Origin: Planctomycetales bacterium 10988
GTDB taxonomy: Bacteria > Planctomycetota > Planctomycetia > Pirellulales > Pb10988
Assembly (NCBI GenBank): GCA_009664345.1
Contig: CP043547.1
Span: 6,585,481-6,649,480, forward strand
Direction of reading: 5' to 3'
Length of the DNA stretch: 64,000 bases
The notes under the pieces were generated by a model, which did not search any database, was not told where the DNA came from, and saw nothing but the letters and a program-made list of their open reading frames with translations. The position numbers and the translations under genes were made by a program. Positions 18,395-27,742 of the stretch are shown piece after piece. Positions within the stretch are counted from its first letter, which is position 1, and the number at the start of each line of letters is the position of its first letter.

Positions 18395-18435
18395 TGATAT
18401 TGATAGGTTGTTTACTTTGAAGTGAAGGAATGCAA

Positions 18436-20670
18436 CTAGCTGAAGTTGAACACTTGACTGACATAACGATAAAGCCAGCGGCCAAAGGTTTCCGTCCCGG
18501 TATGAATTTTGGCTCGGCCACTCATCTCCAACAGCATTTCCTTTTCGGTATCATCCAGCGGGACGTGAGCTTGATAAGAGGTCGATAAAGGAACTTCCGC
18601 CCCGGTTTTCGGATCGGTTTTCGTAGGCAGATTGCCGCCAACGCGGGCGGAAAGCTGTTGCGGAGTCGCCTTGAGATCGATCTTGGCCACTTCGCTAATC
18701 GTACCTTCGAAGGTTTTTAAAGGAAGTTCATCGAGTTTGATTTCTACTTTTTGGCCGGTTTGGACGAACTCGATGTCGCTTTGATCGATGACCAAATTCG
18801 CTAAAAGCTCATCGGGTTTGCCGATCATGCAGAACAGCGTTCCGGTTTCCAAATAGGCGGAGCGGTTCTTTTCATCGAGCGGCGTTCCTTCCCAGGCCCG
18901 CAATTCCGCCGAGTTCTTTCCCTTCGGTTTGACTTGCTGCGGAGGGAGAATGAAGCCTCCGCGAGAAGCCTTCAAGATGAGATGTTGTTGATCTTCCTGG
19001 CGTTTTTCCAAGCGATTGGTGACATCTCGCAAGGTTTCCCGCGTTTGCGGAATGAGTGTATTTTTCGTATTGTCGCTAAATCGCATCCGCTGCAAGTTCT
19101 TGAGATTGAGTTCGTACAACTCTTTGGTGCCGCGTAATTCCTCGATCTCGACGCCGACTTCCGGATTTTTCAATTCCGCCAAGACGGTATTCGGTTCAAT
19201 TTGTTGCCCGATTTCCACATTCACTTCTTCAATTTGGCCCGGCACCCGCACATAAATCCGTTCCGCATTTCGCGGTTCCAGAGTCAGCGAAGTATGCACA
19301 TAGCGCGGAATGGGAAAATAGAGGACCCCCGCGATGGCGACGCCAAGAAGAATGAGTGTAATCGTGGCAGGGATCATCTTCACTTGACCAGTCCTCCCAG
19401 GTACCCAAAAAAACTTTCCAACTCGATACAGCGGCATGACGATCAACCCAAACAGGGAGACCGCTGCTAACATTTGACCAAGAATTTCCAAACGATACGG
19501 TTCGAGAACCGTGTGCAAAAACCATAAAATGGAGAGCAGCACAATCCAGCGATAGACCGAAGAAGTGACCGCATACAACCCGAAGAGAAACTTCCGACGA
19601 TCCGGCAAGAAAGGATCAGGCGGGAATTTCAAACCGAGGCAAAGTTTCCCGAGTGTGCGATGCAAGACGGTCCGGGATTTTTGCCAGAGGTTCGGAATCT
19701 CCAAAATATCCGACAGAATGTAATAGCCATCATACCGCAACAGCGGGTTGGCATTAAAAATCACCGTGCTCACCGAGCAGACGAACATCGTACTCAAACA
19801 GAGATAGTTGAGCAGACCCGGCTCGCTAAACCACCAAATAAACGTACATGCCGAGGCAATGATCAACTCGACATACATTCCCGCGGCCCCGATCGCCGCA
19901 CGGTGCCACTTGTTCGGCAAAAGCCAGGAGTCCGAAACATTACAATATAAACATGGCGTTAGCACCAGGAACATCACGCCCATTTCGTGACATTCGCCGC
20001 CGAAATGCTTACAAGTCAACCCGTGGCCGAATTCGTGGCAAACCTTGGTAAGGGCTAAGGTAACAACCAAAATCCAGGCGTTTTTGGCTTGGAAAAATTC
20101 ATGGAAGGCCGGCAGTTTCGTTTGAAATTCATCAAACTGCACCATCACCAGCACCAAGGCCGACAAGGCAAACAGCAGGCAAAGCCCAAAGCCGACCGGA
20201 TGATAGGCCCACTTGAAAAAGGGATAAAGAAAATTGAGCAATCGCTCCGGATCGATCCCTTTAAAGCGTAAGGCCAGGACGTTGGAAAAAGTACCCAACA
20301 GTTCTTTACGGCGTTTTTCATCTTTCCGCTCGACGAGGCGTTCACCTTGTCCGCCGATGTTGGAAAGGATCAAGTTGCTCCGGTGCAGCTGGCCAATGAA
20401 CCATTGCAATTGGTGCAGGCTGATCTTTCTTGGAGAGAATTTCTTCTCAAAACGTTCCTTGATTTCATCGAGGCTCGTATTACCATCGAGCTGATTGAGG
20501 ACGAAAAATTCCTCTTCTCGCAGGCGAAAATAGTCCAACCCAACAGGGTCTTTGAGGACATAATACGTCCGTCCCAAATACTTTTGCACGCGATGCGAAA
20601 GGTCGGACCGCTTGCGTAAGGTCAGTTTACGTGAAGACGCGGAAACAAGACTGTCCGCCAGCGAAGTCAT
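18436..20670 (-). CDS. Membrane M50 (site-2 protease family) peptidase with PqqD-like N-terminus and HlyD-like C-terminus
   Basis: A 744-residue membrane protein, starting at the ATG at 20670 with GAGGAA 7 bases upstream. Residues 23-101 resemble a PqqD peptide-binding domain (YYVLKDPVGLDYFRLREEEF). Residues 155-455 carry about eight membrane segments with the zinc site HEFGH (212-216) and the distal Asp314 in NPLLRYDGYY, both expected in active M50 proteases. After a final membrane segment, residues 465-744 form a biotinyl-lipoyl/HlyD-like periplasmic arm (IYVRVPGQIEEVNVEIGQQI) with a coiled-coil hairpin. The three-part layout suggests a cytoplasmic peptide reader, an intramembrane protease or channel, and an adaptor that can meet an outer-membrane tube. 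It is the last gene of the minus-strand set below and ends at a shared terminator. Its substrate is unknown. Confidence 0.92.
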   Translation of the reverse strand: MTSLADSLVSASSRKLTLRKRSDLSHRVQKYLGRTYYVLKDPVGLDYFRLREEEFFVLNQLDGNTSLDEIKERFEKKFSPRKISLHQLQWFIGQLHRSNLILSNIGGQGERLVERKDEKRRKELLGTFSNVLALRFKGIDPERLLNFLYPFFKWAYHPVGFGLCLLFALSALVLVMVQFDEFQTKLPAFHEFFQAKNAWILVVTLALTKVCHEFGHGLTCKHFGGECHEMGVMFLVLTPCLYCNVSDSWLLPNKWHRAAIGAAGMYVELIIASACTFIWWFSEPGLLNYLCLSTMFVCSVSTVIFNANPLLRYDGYYILSDILEIPNLWQKSRTVLHRTLGKLCLGLKFPPDPFLPDRRKFLFGLYAVTSSVYRWIVLLSILWFLHTVLEPYRLEILGQMLAAVSLFGLIVMPLYRVGKFFWVPGRTGQVKMIPATITLILLGVAIAGVLYFPIPRYVHTSLTLEPRNAERIYVRVPGQIEEVNVEIGQQIEPNTVLAELKNPEVGVEIEELRGTKELYELNLKNLQRMRFSDNTKNTLIPQTRETLRDVTNRLEKRQEDQQHLILKASRGGFILPPQQVKPKGKNSAELRAWEGTPLDEKNRSAYLETGTLFCMIGKPDELLANLVIDQSDIEFVQTGQKVEIKLDELPLKTFEGTISEVAKIDLKATPQQLSARVGGNLPTKTDPKTGAEVPLSTSYQAHVPLDDTEKEMLLEMSGRAKIHTGTETFGRWLYRYVSQVFNFS

Positions 20671-20740
20671 ACGGATTCCTCGCGAATTGCAATGTTGAGT
20701 GGCTGTGGAGAAGTCGAGGTTGATCGCTAGATCTTTAGAA

Positions 20741-21640
20741 CTACTGAGCGGCGGCGACGTCGTTATCTTTTCCCGTAAGGTCAATCACTAGGTTCCCGCT
20801 CATGCCGGGACGAAGTTGCAGGCTTTCGTTGTTGATTTCTGCCCAAATGCGAAACTGTCCGGTGACGGGTTCCACTTCGGGACTGACAAAAACGATCTCC
20901 CCTTCGAACTCGGTTTCCGGCTTTCCGGGCAAATTCGTTATCAAGCGAACAGGCTTTCCAAGGACATCGGAGCCATATTGCTGAGCATTCAAAAAGCCTT
21001 CGACGCGAAGACGATCCAGTCGCAAGATGCGGCAGACCGGATTTTCACGGCCAGGGTTCACCCATTCCCCTTGTTGTACGAAGCGTTCTACGACCATGCC
21101 CTCGACAGGGGAAACGATTTGACGGCGTTCGATGGCAATTTTCGCTGCTTCGATTTCTACCTTTTTAATATTAACATTAAGCTCTGCTTGCCGTTTTTCG
21201 TGCTTGGCTTGTTCGATCTCAAGTTCCGCCCGTTCCATGGTAAACTTCAAACGATCAATTTCCGTTTCCGAAATCGATTTGCGATACTTTTCAATCGCTT
21301 CTAGGCCACGTTGATATTCAGCGGTGGCGACTTTGAAGCCTTTTTCAGCGACTTCGATCGGGACTGTGTTTTGTGCTTGTTCTTCAGCGAGGACAAGGTC
21401 GGCTTCGGAGGCTTTTAACTGGACGATCACCTGTGAGTCGTCAATCCGTCCCAGACGGTCACCCGCTTGTACCAAATCTCCCTCTTTCACGTTCAACTCG
21501 GTTAAGACTCCGGCTTCTCGGGCGGGGATATTCACTTCCTCAATCAAGGTCACTTGGACCGAATCAAGCGTGACGTAGTTTTCACCAGGGGTAACCTGAG
21601 CGAAGAGGGTGAGTGCAAGAGCCAGAATAAAATTGAGCAT
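20741..21640 (-). CDS. HlyD-family periplasmic adaptor
   Basis: A 299-residue exported protein from the ATG at 21640, with AGGGAG 6 bases upstream. Residues 1-16 are a short signal peptide (MLNFILALALTLFAQ). Residues 30-70 are the first half of a lipoyl domain (EVNIPAREAGVLTELNVKEG). Residues 75-180 are a long charged coiled-coil hairpin, and residues 185-290 hold the second lipoyl half and beta-barrel (QIVSPVEGMVVERFVQQGEW, and LRPGMSGNLVI at the end). Adaptors of this type bridge inner-membrane transporters to TolC-like tubes. It lies 70 bases upstream of the M50-HlyD gene on the same strand and is almost surely co-transcribed with it. Confidence 0.92.
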   Translation of the reverse strand: MLNFILALALTLFAQVTPGENYVTLDSVQVTLIEEVNIPAREAGVLTELNVKEGDLVQAGDRLGRIDDSQVIVQLKASEADLVLAEEQAQNTVPIEVAEKGFKVATAEYQRGLEAIEKYRKSISETEIDRLKFTMERAELEIEQAKHEKRQAELNVNIKKVEIEAAKIAIERRQIVSPVEGMVVERFVQQGEWVNPGRENPVCRILRLDRLRVEGFLNAQQYGSDVLGKPVRLITNLPGKPETEFEGEIVFVSPEVEPVTGQFRIWAEINNESLQLRPGMSGNLVIDLTGKDNDVAAAQ

Positions 21641-21876
21641 CGAATTCTCCCTAGAAGGTCGGAGGGGGCTAAAAGTTGAAGCAGGACGCTCCAGAGCCCG
21701 ACCCACGTATGATTGATTGTGAACAAATCCTCTTTTGAAATACCTTCAGATAGAGGCGTTCGCCAGTGTAATTTCGGTTGGTTGAATGATTTCAAAAAAT
21801 CGCTTGTTCTCTAATCTTTACAGTATTCCTATCTTTCCAGAGAAGAAGCTGGTCGCCGTCATTTTGAGAACAAAAC

Positions 21877-23904
21877 TTAGAGACGCCACAAGATACGCGA
21901 TTGGATGAATTCCCAAAGATCATGGAGATAAACAAAGCCGATCGGCTTTTTGCCACAGTAAACTTTGGCACTGACCCCGGCGCCAGGGCGGAGGGCAGGA
22001 AGCTCGGTTTCGTCGATTTCGACAACCATGCGAACACAGTTGCCGTGTTCTTCATGGACTTCCGAGGCTCGAGCGATGCTTTTGATGGTCCCTTCGTATT
22101 CGGTTCCGGCTTCGGTCGCCAGCATGAAAGTGACTTTCGCGTCTTTCTTGATTTCCGGATCGTTGTGGGCTTCCATCACATAACCCATGCGATCTTCGGG
22201 CATGTAGACTTCGAGCACCCAATTCCCATCGAGTTTGGCCACCGTCATCAAGAAGTTCCCGCGTTGCACCGGGCGAGCGGTCAAAAGTTTATCGACTTCC
22301 CAAGTTGTCACTTCTCCAGCCAGCGGAGAACGAATGACGAGGTCCTCTTGCTGTTCCATCATCATCTTGCGTTGTGAGACAAGATTGGCCATTTCCATGC
22401 GAGCTTCTTCGCGTTCGGCTTCGAGTTGGCTCCGTTCGACGGGATTGGTCATCGCGGGAAGACGACCGGCGATCGATTCGATCTTTTTACTGATTGTTTC
22501 AATTTCCCCTTCGAGGGCTCCAATTTGCCGTTCTAATTCGCGATTGCGAAGCTCAACCAGCACGTCCCCTTCGTCGACGAAGCTGCCGTGTTTGACTTTG
22601 ACATCTTCGACATCGCCTTGCATGCCGGCAAAGATTTCACGGCGGGTTTCCGGTTGAAGGGCCCCTTTTGCTTCTAACTCAAAATCGTAAGGAACATAGA
22701 TCAATGCCAAAACGGCAGCCACAATCAAGGTGACAACAATGAGGGTCTTTGGCAGGGTTCGGCCTTTGATGAACCAAGTTGCTTTTCCCAAGAGTCTCCA
22801 TAGAGGAAGCAAGAAGAGGGAATTATAGGTGATGGAATTTTCCATCGCGATCGAGGCATGTTGCCGAACGGTATCAATCCGTTGTCGCTTGGAGTCATCA
22901 ATGCGGACATCGTCGAATTGTTCGATGACGAGTGCCCCGATGATCTTCGGACGTTCTTTCTTTTCAACATTGCCATCGGGGGTTTTCGACTTGACCTGTT
23001 GTTCCAAGGGGAAAATGACCAAGGCCCGCGTGTGCGATTCGTCGAGATAGGATTGCAGGGCCTTTTCAATTTGCGGGGGAATATCCTTCGCATCGCCGAG
23101 ATACCACAACGGTTCGCCGGCTTTCATGGCTCTTTTAATTAAGGTTTGCAAAAGCCGAACGGTATTGGAACGGCGATTGATGGTGTCCTGACCGCTGATG
23201 GCTTCGAGCTTGTATCGCCCACCATACTTCATCGCGACGCTGACGCGATCGCTGTCGATCAAGCGGCGACCTTCATTGGCCACGGTGTATGCGGTTTGGG
23301 TGATGTCGAGGCTGCCGTGCGACTTTTGAGTGAATTCTTGGAAGTCACTCCACAAAGCTTGCCGCTGGCGTAACGCCTGAAACTGTTGATTCTTGTGATA
23401 TTCCGCTGCCAGCGTACACATTTGATGTAGAAAGCGGAGATAGCCACGTTGGGCCTGAGGGCGTGAATCCGGACGCTGGAAGACTTCAACAATCGCGGTG
23501 ACTTCTTCTTCCACCATCACCGGAGAGAGAACCAAGAGCAAATCGGTGGGGTTCTTCAACTCGTCGGCACCTCCGGATTGCGGAGGCAGGAGCATCGGCT
23601 CTTTGGATTTAATCAGCGATTGCAACACTTGCGAGTGCTGTTGCAGTTTTTCTTCCGAGTTGATCAGCCCCGCCCGATCGAGATTGACTTGGCTTTGCAG
23701 TTGGATTTGGCCGCCGTCGCGGAAAGTCCAGGCGACCCCTCCGAGTCCCGCTAGTGCGGAAACAACGCGGGAGAGAAGTTCTTGATAGAACTCATCCGTG
23801 GACAAGTCACGCCGGGAAAGTTGGACAATCTCATCGACCAACTGACGAATTTCTTGCCATGTTTGTTCTGTCGCACCCGAATCAACGGTCGATTGCGTAC
23901 TCAT
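21877..23904 (-). CDS. Membrane protein with two GAF-like domains and an HlyD-like periplasmic adaptor arm
   Basis: A 675-residue protein; the ATG at 23904 follows AAAGGAC. Residues 30-170 and 185-370 look like two GAF-type sensory domains and should lie in the cytoplasm. One membrane segment at about 385-412 (LIVVTLIVAAVLALIYVPY) leads to a periplasmic HlyD-type arm: lipoyl half (AKGALQPETRREIFAGMQG), coiled coil (about 455-530), then SPLAGEVTTWEVDKLLTARP and barrel. Ordinary HlyD proteins have only a short cytoplasmic end, so cytoplasmic ligand sensing joined to an export adaptor is uncommon. It is first of three same-strand genes with the HlyD and M50-HlyD genes, 236 bases before the next. 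Confidence 0.9.
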   Translation of the reverse strand: MSTQSTVDSGATEQTWQEIRQLVDEIVQLSRRDLSTDEFYQELLSRVVSALAGLGGVAWTFRDGGQIQLQSQVNLDRAGLINSEEKLQQHSQVLQSLIKSKEPMLLPPQSGGADELKNPTDLLLVLSPVMVEEEVTAIVEVFQRPDSRPQAQRGYLRFLHQMCTLAAEYHKNQQFQALRQRQALWSDFQEFTQKSHGSLDITQTAYTVANEGRRLIDSDRVSVAMKYGGRYKLEAISGQDTINRRSNTVRLLQTLIKRAMKAGEPLWYLGDAKDIPPQIEKALQSYLDESHTRALVIFPLEQQVKSKTPDGNVEKKERPKIIGALVIEQFDDVRIDDSKRQRIDTVRQHASIAMENSITYNSLFLLPLWRLLGKATWFIKGRTLPKTLIVVTLIVAAVLALIYVPYDFELEAKGALQPETRREIFAGMQGDVEDVKVKHGSFVDEGDVLVELRNRELERQIGALEGEIETISKKIESIAGRLPAMTNPVERSQLEAEREEARMEMANLVSQRKMMMEQQEDLVIRSPLAGEVTTWEVDKLLTARPVQRGNFLMTVAKLDGNWVLEVYMPEDRMGYVMEAHNDPEIKKDAKVTFMLATEAGTEYEGTIKSIARASEVHEEHGNCVRMVVEIDETELPALRPGAGVSAKVYCGKKPIGFVYLHDLWEFIQSRILWRL

Positions 23905-25116
23905 ATCTCGCGAGGTCCTTTTTGTCAGAAGTTGCCAGCTTCTGAGGCATCAGTTTGAGATTAGCGAAAATTTTCAAAGAATAGGACTGCTGTCATTAGC
24001 AGGAAGCCAAATGCCATCACAATCACAAAGAGGTGATTTTAGCTAGGCTTCGAAGTTGAAAAGGATAGGTCGTTCCCGTGGTTTAGCAAGCAAGCTCTGA
24101 TCAACTTCATGGACGATATTCGATCAACAAGACTCAATTCTAACAATATTTCTCTTTCAGGACGACTACAATTTCTCTACTTCCTCAAGATACGCCAAAA
24201 CTTCATGAACGACTCACCGGCACAATAAAAGCAATTGATTTGCTTTGACAGCAGACCTAGCAAGAGATCAATCCTTGGATAAGGAAGAGATTCCTTGGCT
24301 ACGTTCCAGATTGCCTGGTTGTTCTTATCCGTTAGTTGAAGAGGAAAATTGTAAGTCCCACATTTAATTAAAAAGAGCCTCAAGGCAAGACTTTTCTTTC
24401 TCTAGAGAAATCCCTGAAATCAAGAATGCCTCTTTTTCTCCTTTTCTGCAAGGGTCACTACTTTATTATACGAAGTTGAGATGCAAATAAGGTTATCAAA
24501 GAGAGAAAAACTATTTTTTCTAGCGAATGGGTGGGGAAATCTTTTCGTATGCAGGAATCGGGGGTTACGGATCAGAACGGTTTCGAGCATTAAATTGCAA
24601 GAAAATCTCCGTGGGATTTCCTTTTTTGGGAATTGATTTTTATTTCAGGCAATTTTTAAGACGATAGTATCTGTGTTCACCTACCTAAGTTCTCTCTGAA
24701 GGACACTTGAGAAATTGACTTATGGAAAGGCTAGATTCCGCTGTCCATCTTAGAAGCGAGAATCAAACGGGTAGCTTCTCCATCTGTGTGTGATTAGAGA
24801 GGAATTCCAGAGTAGTGAAACTGGTCTGTTTGCGTAAAGTTTAACGGCAATAAAGTTCTCGCTGGCTTTTTGAGAAGTTTTGACCGATAAGCTGCCATAG
24901 CGCAAGAACTCCTTCCTTGGGAGATGCGCTATGTTCCTATGCTTGAAACAGAATTTGTATAACTTTGTCATTAGCCTTTGATCTTGTAACACTCAAAGGC
25001 CCATGCCGTAGTTCGCCTCCGTACTAAACATTCAAGAAGGATTCTTCAGGCGGGATGCTTGATGGAATGGTTGCTTGATTGATTAGGTGGTGATCCTAAC
25101 AAGGAAGTGGTTTCCA
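23905..25116. other. Long divergent intergenic region, about 1.2 kb, A+T-rich
   Basis: This gap separates the GAF-HlyD gene (minus) from the TolC-type lipoprotein gene (plus). Two minus-strand frames, 24177-24383 and 24750-24992, lack ribosome sites and protein-like composition. It is large for a promoter region in this window. It could hold a decayed gene or a regulatory RNA, but I see no positive sign of either. Confidence 0.4.
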
Positions 25117-27585
25117 ATGGCGATTCACAAGACCAAATTATGGGCTGCGTTCGCATGCTCGATGATCGCAATGGCGGGATGCACCGGTCAGAAGAGCATG
25201 AATCTCTCGAAACATCCCCATAAGCCTGGACCTTACCGAAAGGTTGCATTAGAGATTGAGTTCCCTGATGCGAAGGTTCCGATTAAGCAGCAAGCGATTG
25301 CAACTCTCCCGCCGCGAAAATTGTCGGATGCCGATAATGTCGTTCATCGCGACATCTCTCTGGAAGAATCGACGACCATCGCATTGCAACATAGTCAGGT
25401 TCTCCGCGATCTCGGGGGTCGTGTGGTCACGAACCCGGCCGCAGCGGCTACGATTTATGAGCCGGCGATTCGCGAATCTGATCCTCGCTTCGGCGTGGAA
25501 GCGGCCCTCAGTGCGTTCGATGCCCAATTGAACTCCAGCATGTTCTGGGCTCGCAATGACCGGGCGATCAACAATACCTTCTTCGGCGGGGGCACCCGGG
25601 TCGTCATTCAAGAGACCGCCAACTTCAACGCGGAACTCTCGAAAACCGCCGCTACCGGTACGCGTTACGCCATTCGTAATGTGACCAGCTACGATGGAAA
25701 CAACGCACCAGGGAATACCTTTCCGAGTGCTTATGATACAGCGTTTGAAGCTGAATTCAGCCATCCCTTGTTGCAAGGGGGCGGGATCGCCTTCAATCGG
25801 ATTGCCGGACCTTCAGCGAATCCTGGCTTCTTCTTCTCCAATGGAGTGTTGATCGCCCGGATTAATACGGATATCAGCTTGGCGGACTTCGAAGTCGGAG
25901 TTCGTAACCTGGTGAGCGATGTTGAAAATGCCTATTGGGAACTTTACTTCGCTTATCGTGATCTTCAAGCGAAGATTGCCGCTCGTGATAGTGCCTTGGA
26001 AACCTGGCGACGTGTTTATGCCTTGTTCCAATCCGGTCGTGCCGGCGGTGAAGCGGAAAAAGAAGCCCAAGCTCGTGAACAATACTTCTTGTTCAAAGCT
26101 CAAGTCGAAAATGCCTTGGCAGGGTTGCCGGGTCGTGGAACGATCAGCGGTCAAGGAAGCACCGGCGGTGTCTTTCAAGGGACCGGGGGTGTTTACGCCG
26201 CCGAACGTCGTCTCCGTTTCTTGATGGGCTTGCCGGCCAACGATGGAGCCTTGTTGCGACCGTCGGATGAACCGGCTGCTGCCGAAGTCGTCTTCGATTG
26301 GCAAGAAACCTTGCTTGAAGCCTTGACCCGACGTGTCGAACTTCGCCGTCAAAAATGGCTCGTCAAACGACGCGAACTGGAATTGGTTGCTTCGAAGAAC
26401 TTCTTGCTGCCCCGTTTGGATGTCGTCGGTTTATACCGTTGGCGAGGCTTCGGGGATGACCTGATCAGCATCGATCGAGAACCAGGCCGCTTCGACAATG
26501 CCTTCCAAAACCTCACCAGTGGGGATTTCCAAGAATGGCAAACTGGTTTCCAATTGAATGTACCGATTGGATTCCGCCAAGGTTGGGCCGCGGTTCGCTA
26601 CGCACAACTGCAACTCTCGCGGGAACGTGCCGTCTTGCAAGATCAAGAATTGCAAATCTCCCACGACTTGAGTTCTGCGATTACCGAACTGGATCGAACT
26701 TATACTTTGACCCAAACGAACCTTGATCGTCGGATTGCCGCTCAGCAACAATTGACCTCAGTCGAAGCGGCGTATGAAGCCGAAACCGCCACGCTCGACT
26801 TGTTGCTCGATGCTCAACGTCGCTTGGCCGATGCCGATGTGGCTTACTTCCGCTCCTTGGTTGAATTCACCTTGGCCTTGAAAAATGTCCACTTGGAAAA
26901 GGGAACCTTGTTGAACTACAACGGGATTTGCCTGACCGAAGGACCATGGCCATGCGGTGCTCAAGCCGATGCTCGCGAGTTGGCGACGCACTTCAAGAAG
27001 CGTAAGCTCGATTATCTCTACGAAATGAAACCATGGCGATCAAGCGCTGGACGCTATGATCAAAAGCCGCTGGAACACGGAACTTACAGCGAAATCGGCC
27101 CTCGACCGACACCTGCCGATCCGGTTCCTCCCGCGGATGTGGAAGACCTGAACGTCCCGCCGATTCCAACCGGACAACGCCCAAGTCTGACGCCTACGGC
27201 GAAGCGACCTTCGGCCAGTCCCGCGGATCGTACCTTGTCGCAGAACATTCTCCGACTTCCTCCGGTTCGCCCGGCAGCGACCCCAACGGTTCAAGAGCAA
27301 CCCGTTGCGGAAGCCCCGAGCCGACCAGCTGCCGAACCGCAACAGCCTTCGGTCGAAACCACCGAATCGAATGTTGCCTCGGCCCCGATGGAAGAAGCCC
27401 CGGAAGTCAAGCTGATCCCCGAAATTCGCCCGGTCTCTCATGAAGAACCGACCGAGAATTGGGACATGCCGCCGCTGCCTGAGGATTTTTCCTCGAACAA
27501 CCGCAAGGCACCGGAAGCGAAAGCCGCTCCCGCCCCGGCAGTTCAAATGGCCAGCCCCGATAGCTTGCGAGCCATCATTCGCTAA
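25117..27585 (+). CDS. TolC-type outer-membrane efflux lipoprotein with long Pro-rich C-terminal tail
   Basis: An 822-residue protein. The ATG at 25117 is preceded by AAGGAAG, 10 bases away. The signal peptide ends in MAGC, a lipobox, so the N-terminal Cys is probably lipidated. Residues 80-640 have the OEP/TolC pattern of two repeats of long amphipathic helices alternating with beta strands (for example SDVENAYWELYFAYRDLQAK and TLDLLLDAQRRLADADVAYF). Residues 650-822 form a Pro/Ala/Glu-rich disordered tail, absent from classical TolC. The protein would form the trimeric outer-membrane tube for the HlyD-type adaptors encoded on the other side of the 1.2-kb gap, which is inferred from distance and matching families. 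A strong terminator follows. Confidence 0.92.
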   Translation: MAIHKTKLWAAFACSMIAMAGCTGQKSMNLSKHPHKPGPYRKVALEIEFPDAKVPIKQQAIATLPPRKLSDADNVVHRDISLEESTTIALQHSQVLRDLGGRVVTNPAAAATIYEPAIRESDPRFGVEAALSAFDAQLNSSMFWARNDRAINNTFFGGGTRVVIQETANFNAELSKTAATGTRYAIRNVTSYDGNNAPGNTFPSAYDTAFEAEFSHPLLQGGGIAFNRIAGPSANPGFFFSNGVLIARINTDISLADFEVGVRNLVSDVENAYWELYFAYRDLQAKIAARDSALETWRRVYALFQSGRAGGEAEKEAQAREQYFLFKAQVENALAGLPGRGTISGQGSTGGVFQGTGGVYAAERRLRFLMGLPANDGALLRPSDEPAAAEVVFDWQETLLEALTRRVELRRQKWLVKRRELELVASKNFLLPRLDVVGLYRWRGFGDDLISIDREPGRFDNAFQNLTSGDFQEWQTGFQLNVPIGFRQGWAAVRYAQLQLSRERAVLQDQELQISHDLSSAITELDRTYTLTQTNLDRRIAAQQQLTSVEAAYEAETATLDLLLDAQRRLADADVAYFRSLVEFTLALKNVHLEKGTLLNYNGICLTEGPWPCGAQADARELATHFKKRKLDYLYEMKPWRSSAGRYDQKPLEHGTYSEIGPRPTPADPVPPADVEDLNVPPIPTGQRPSLTPTAKRPSASPADRTLSQNILRLPPVRPAATPTVQEQPVAEAPSRPAAEPQQPSVETTESNVASAPMEEAPEVKLIPEIRPVSHEEPTENWDMPPLPEDFSSNNRKAPEAKAAPAPAVQMASPDSLRAIIR

Positions 27586-27617
27586 GCCGCGACAAGTAAC
27601 AACCGATTAAAATTGAG

Positions 27618-27650
27618 AAGGGTAAGCTCCTCGGCGGGCTTACCCTTTTT
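27618..27650 (+). terminator. Rho-independent terminator
   Basis: AAGGGTAAGC (27618-27627) and GCTTACCCTT (27638-27647) form a perfect 10-bp stem with a 10-base loop and a T-run, 33 bases after the TolC-type gene. Confidence 0.9.
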
Positions 27651-27742
27651 CGTTGGCTCTTGAAAACCAACAGAGAATCCCCCGAGAGAACTTCTTCTCA
27701 CTACAATCGAAATGATCCCTTCTCAACGAGGGATGCTTATTA

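Noticed and set aside
24177..24992. Two minus-strand open frames (68 and 80 codons)
   Set aside because: No ribosome sites, A+T-rich noncoding character and no recognisable protein features.
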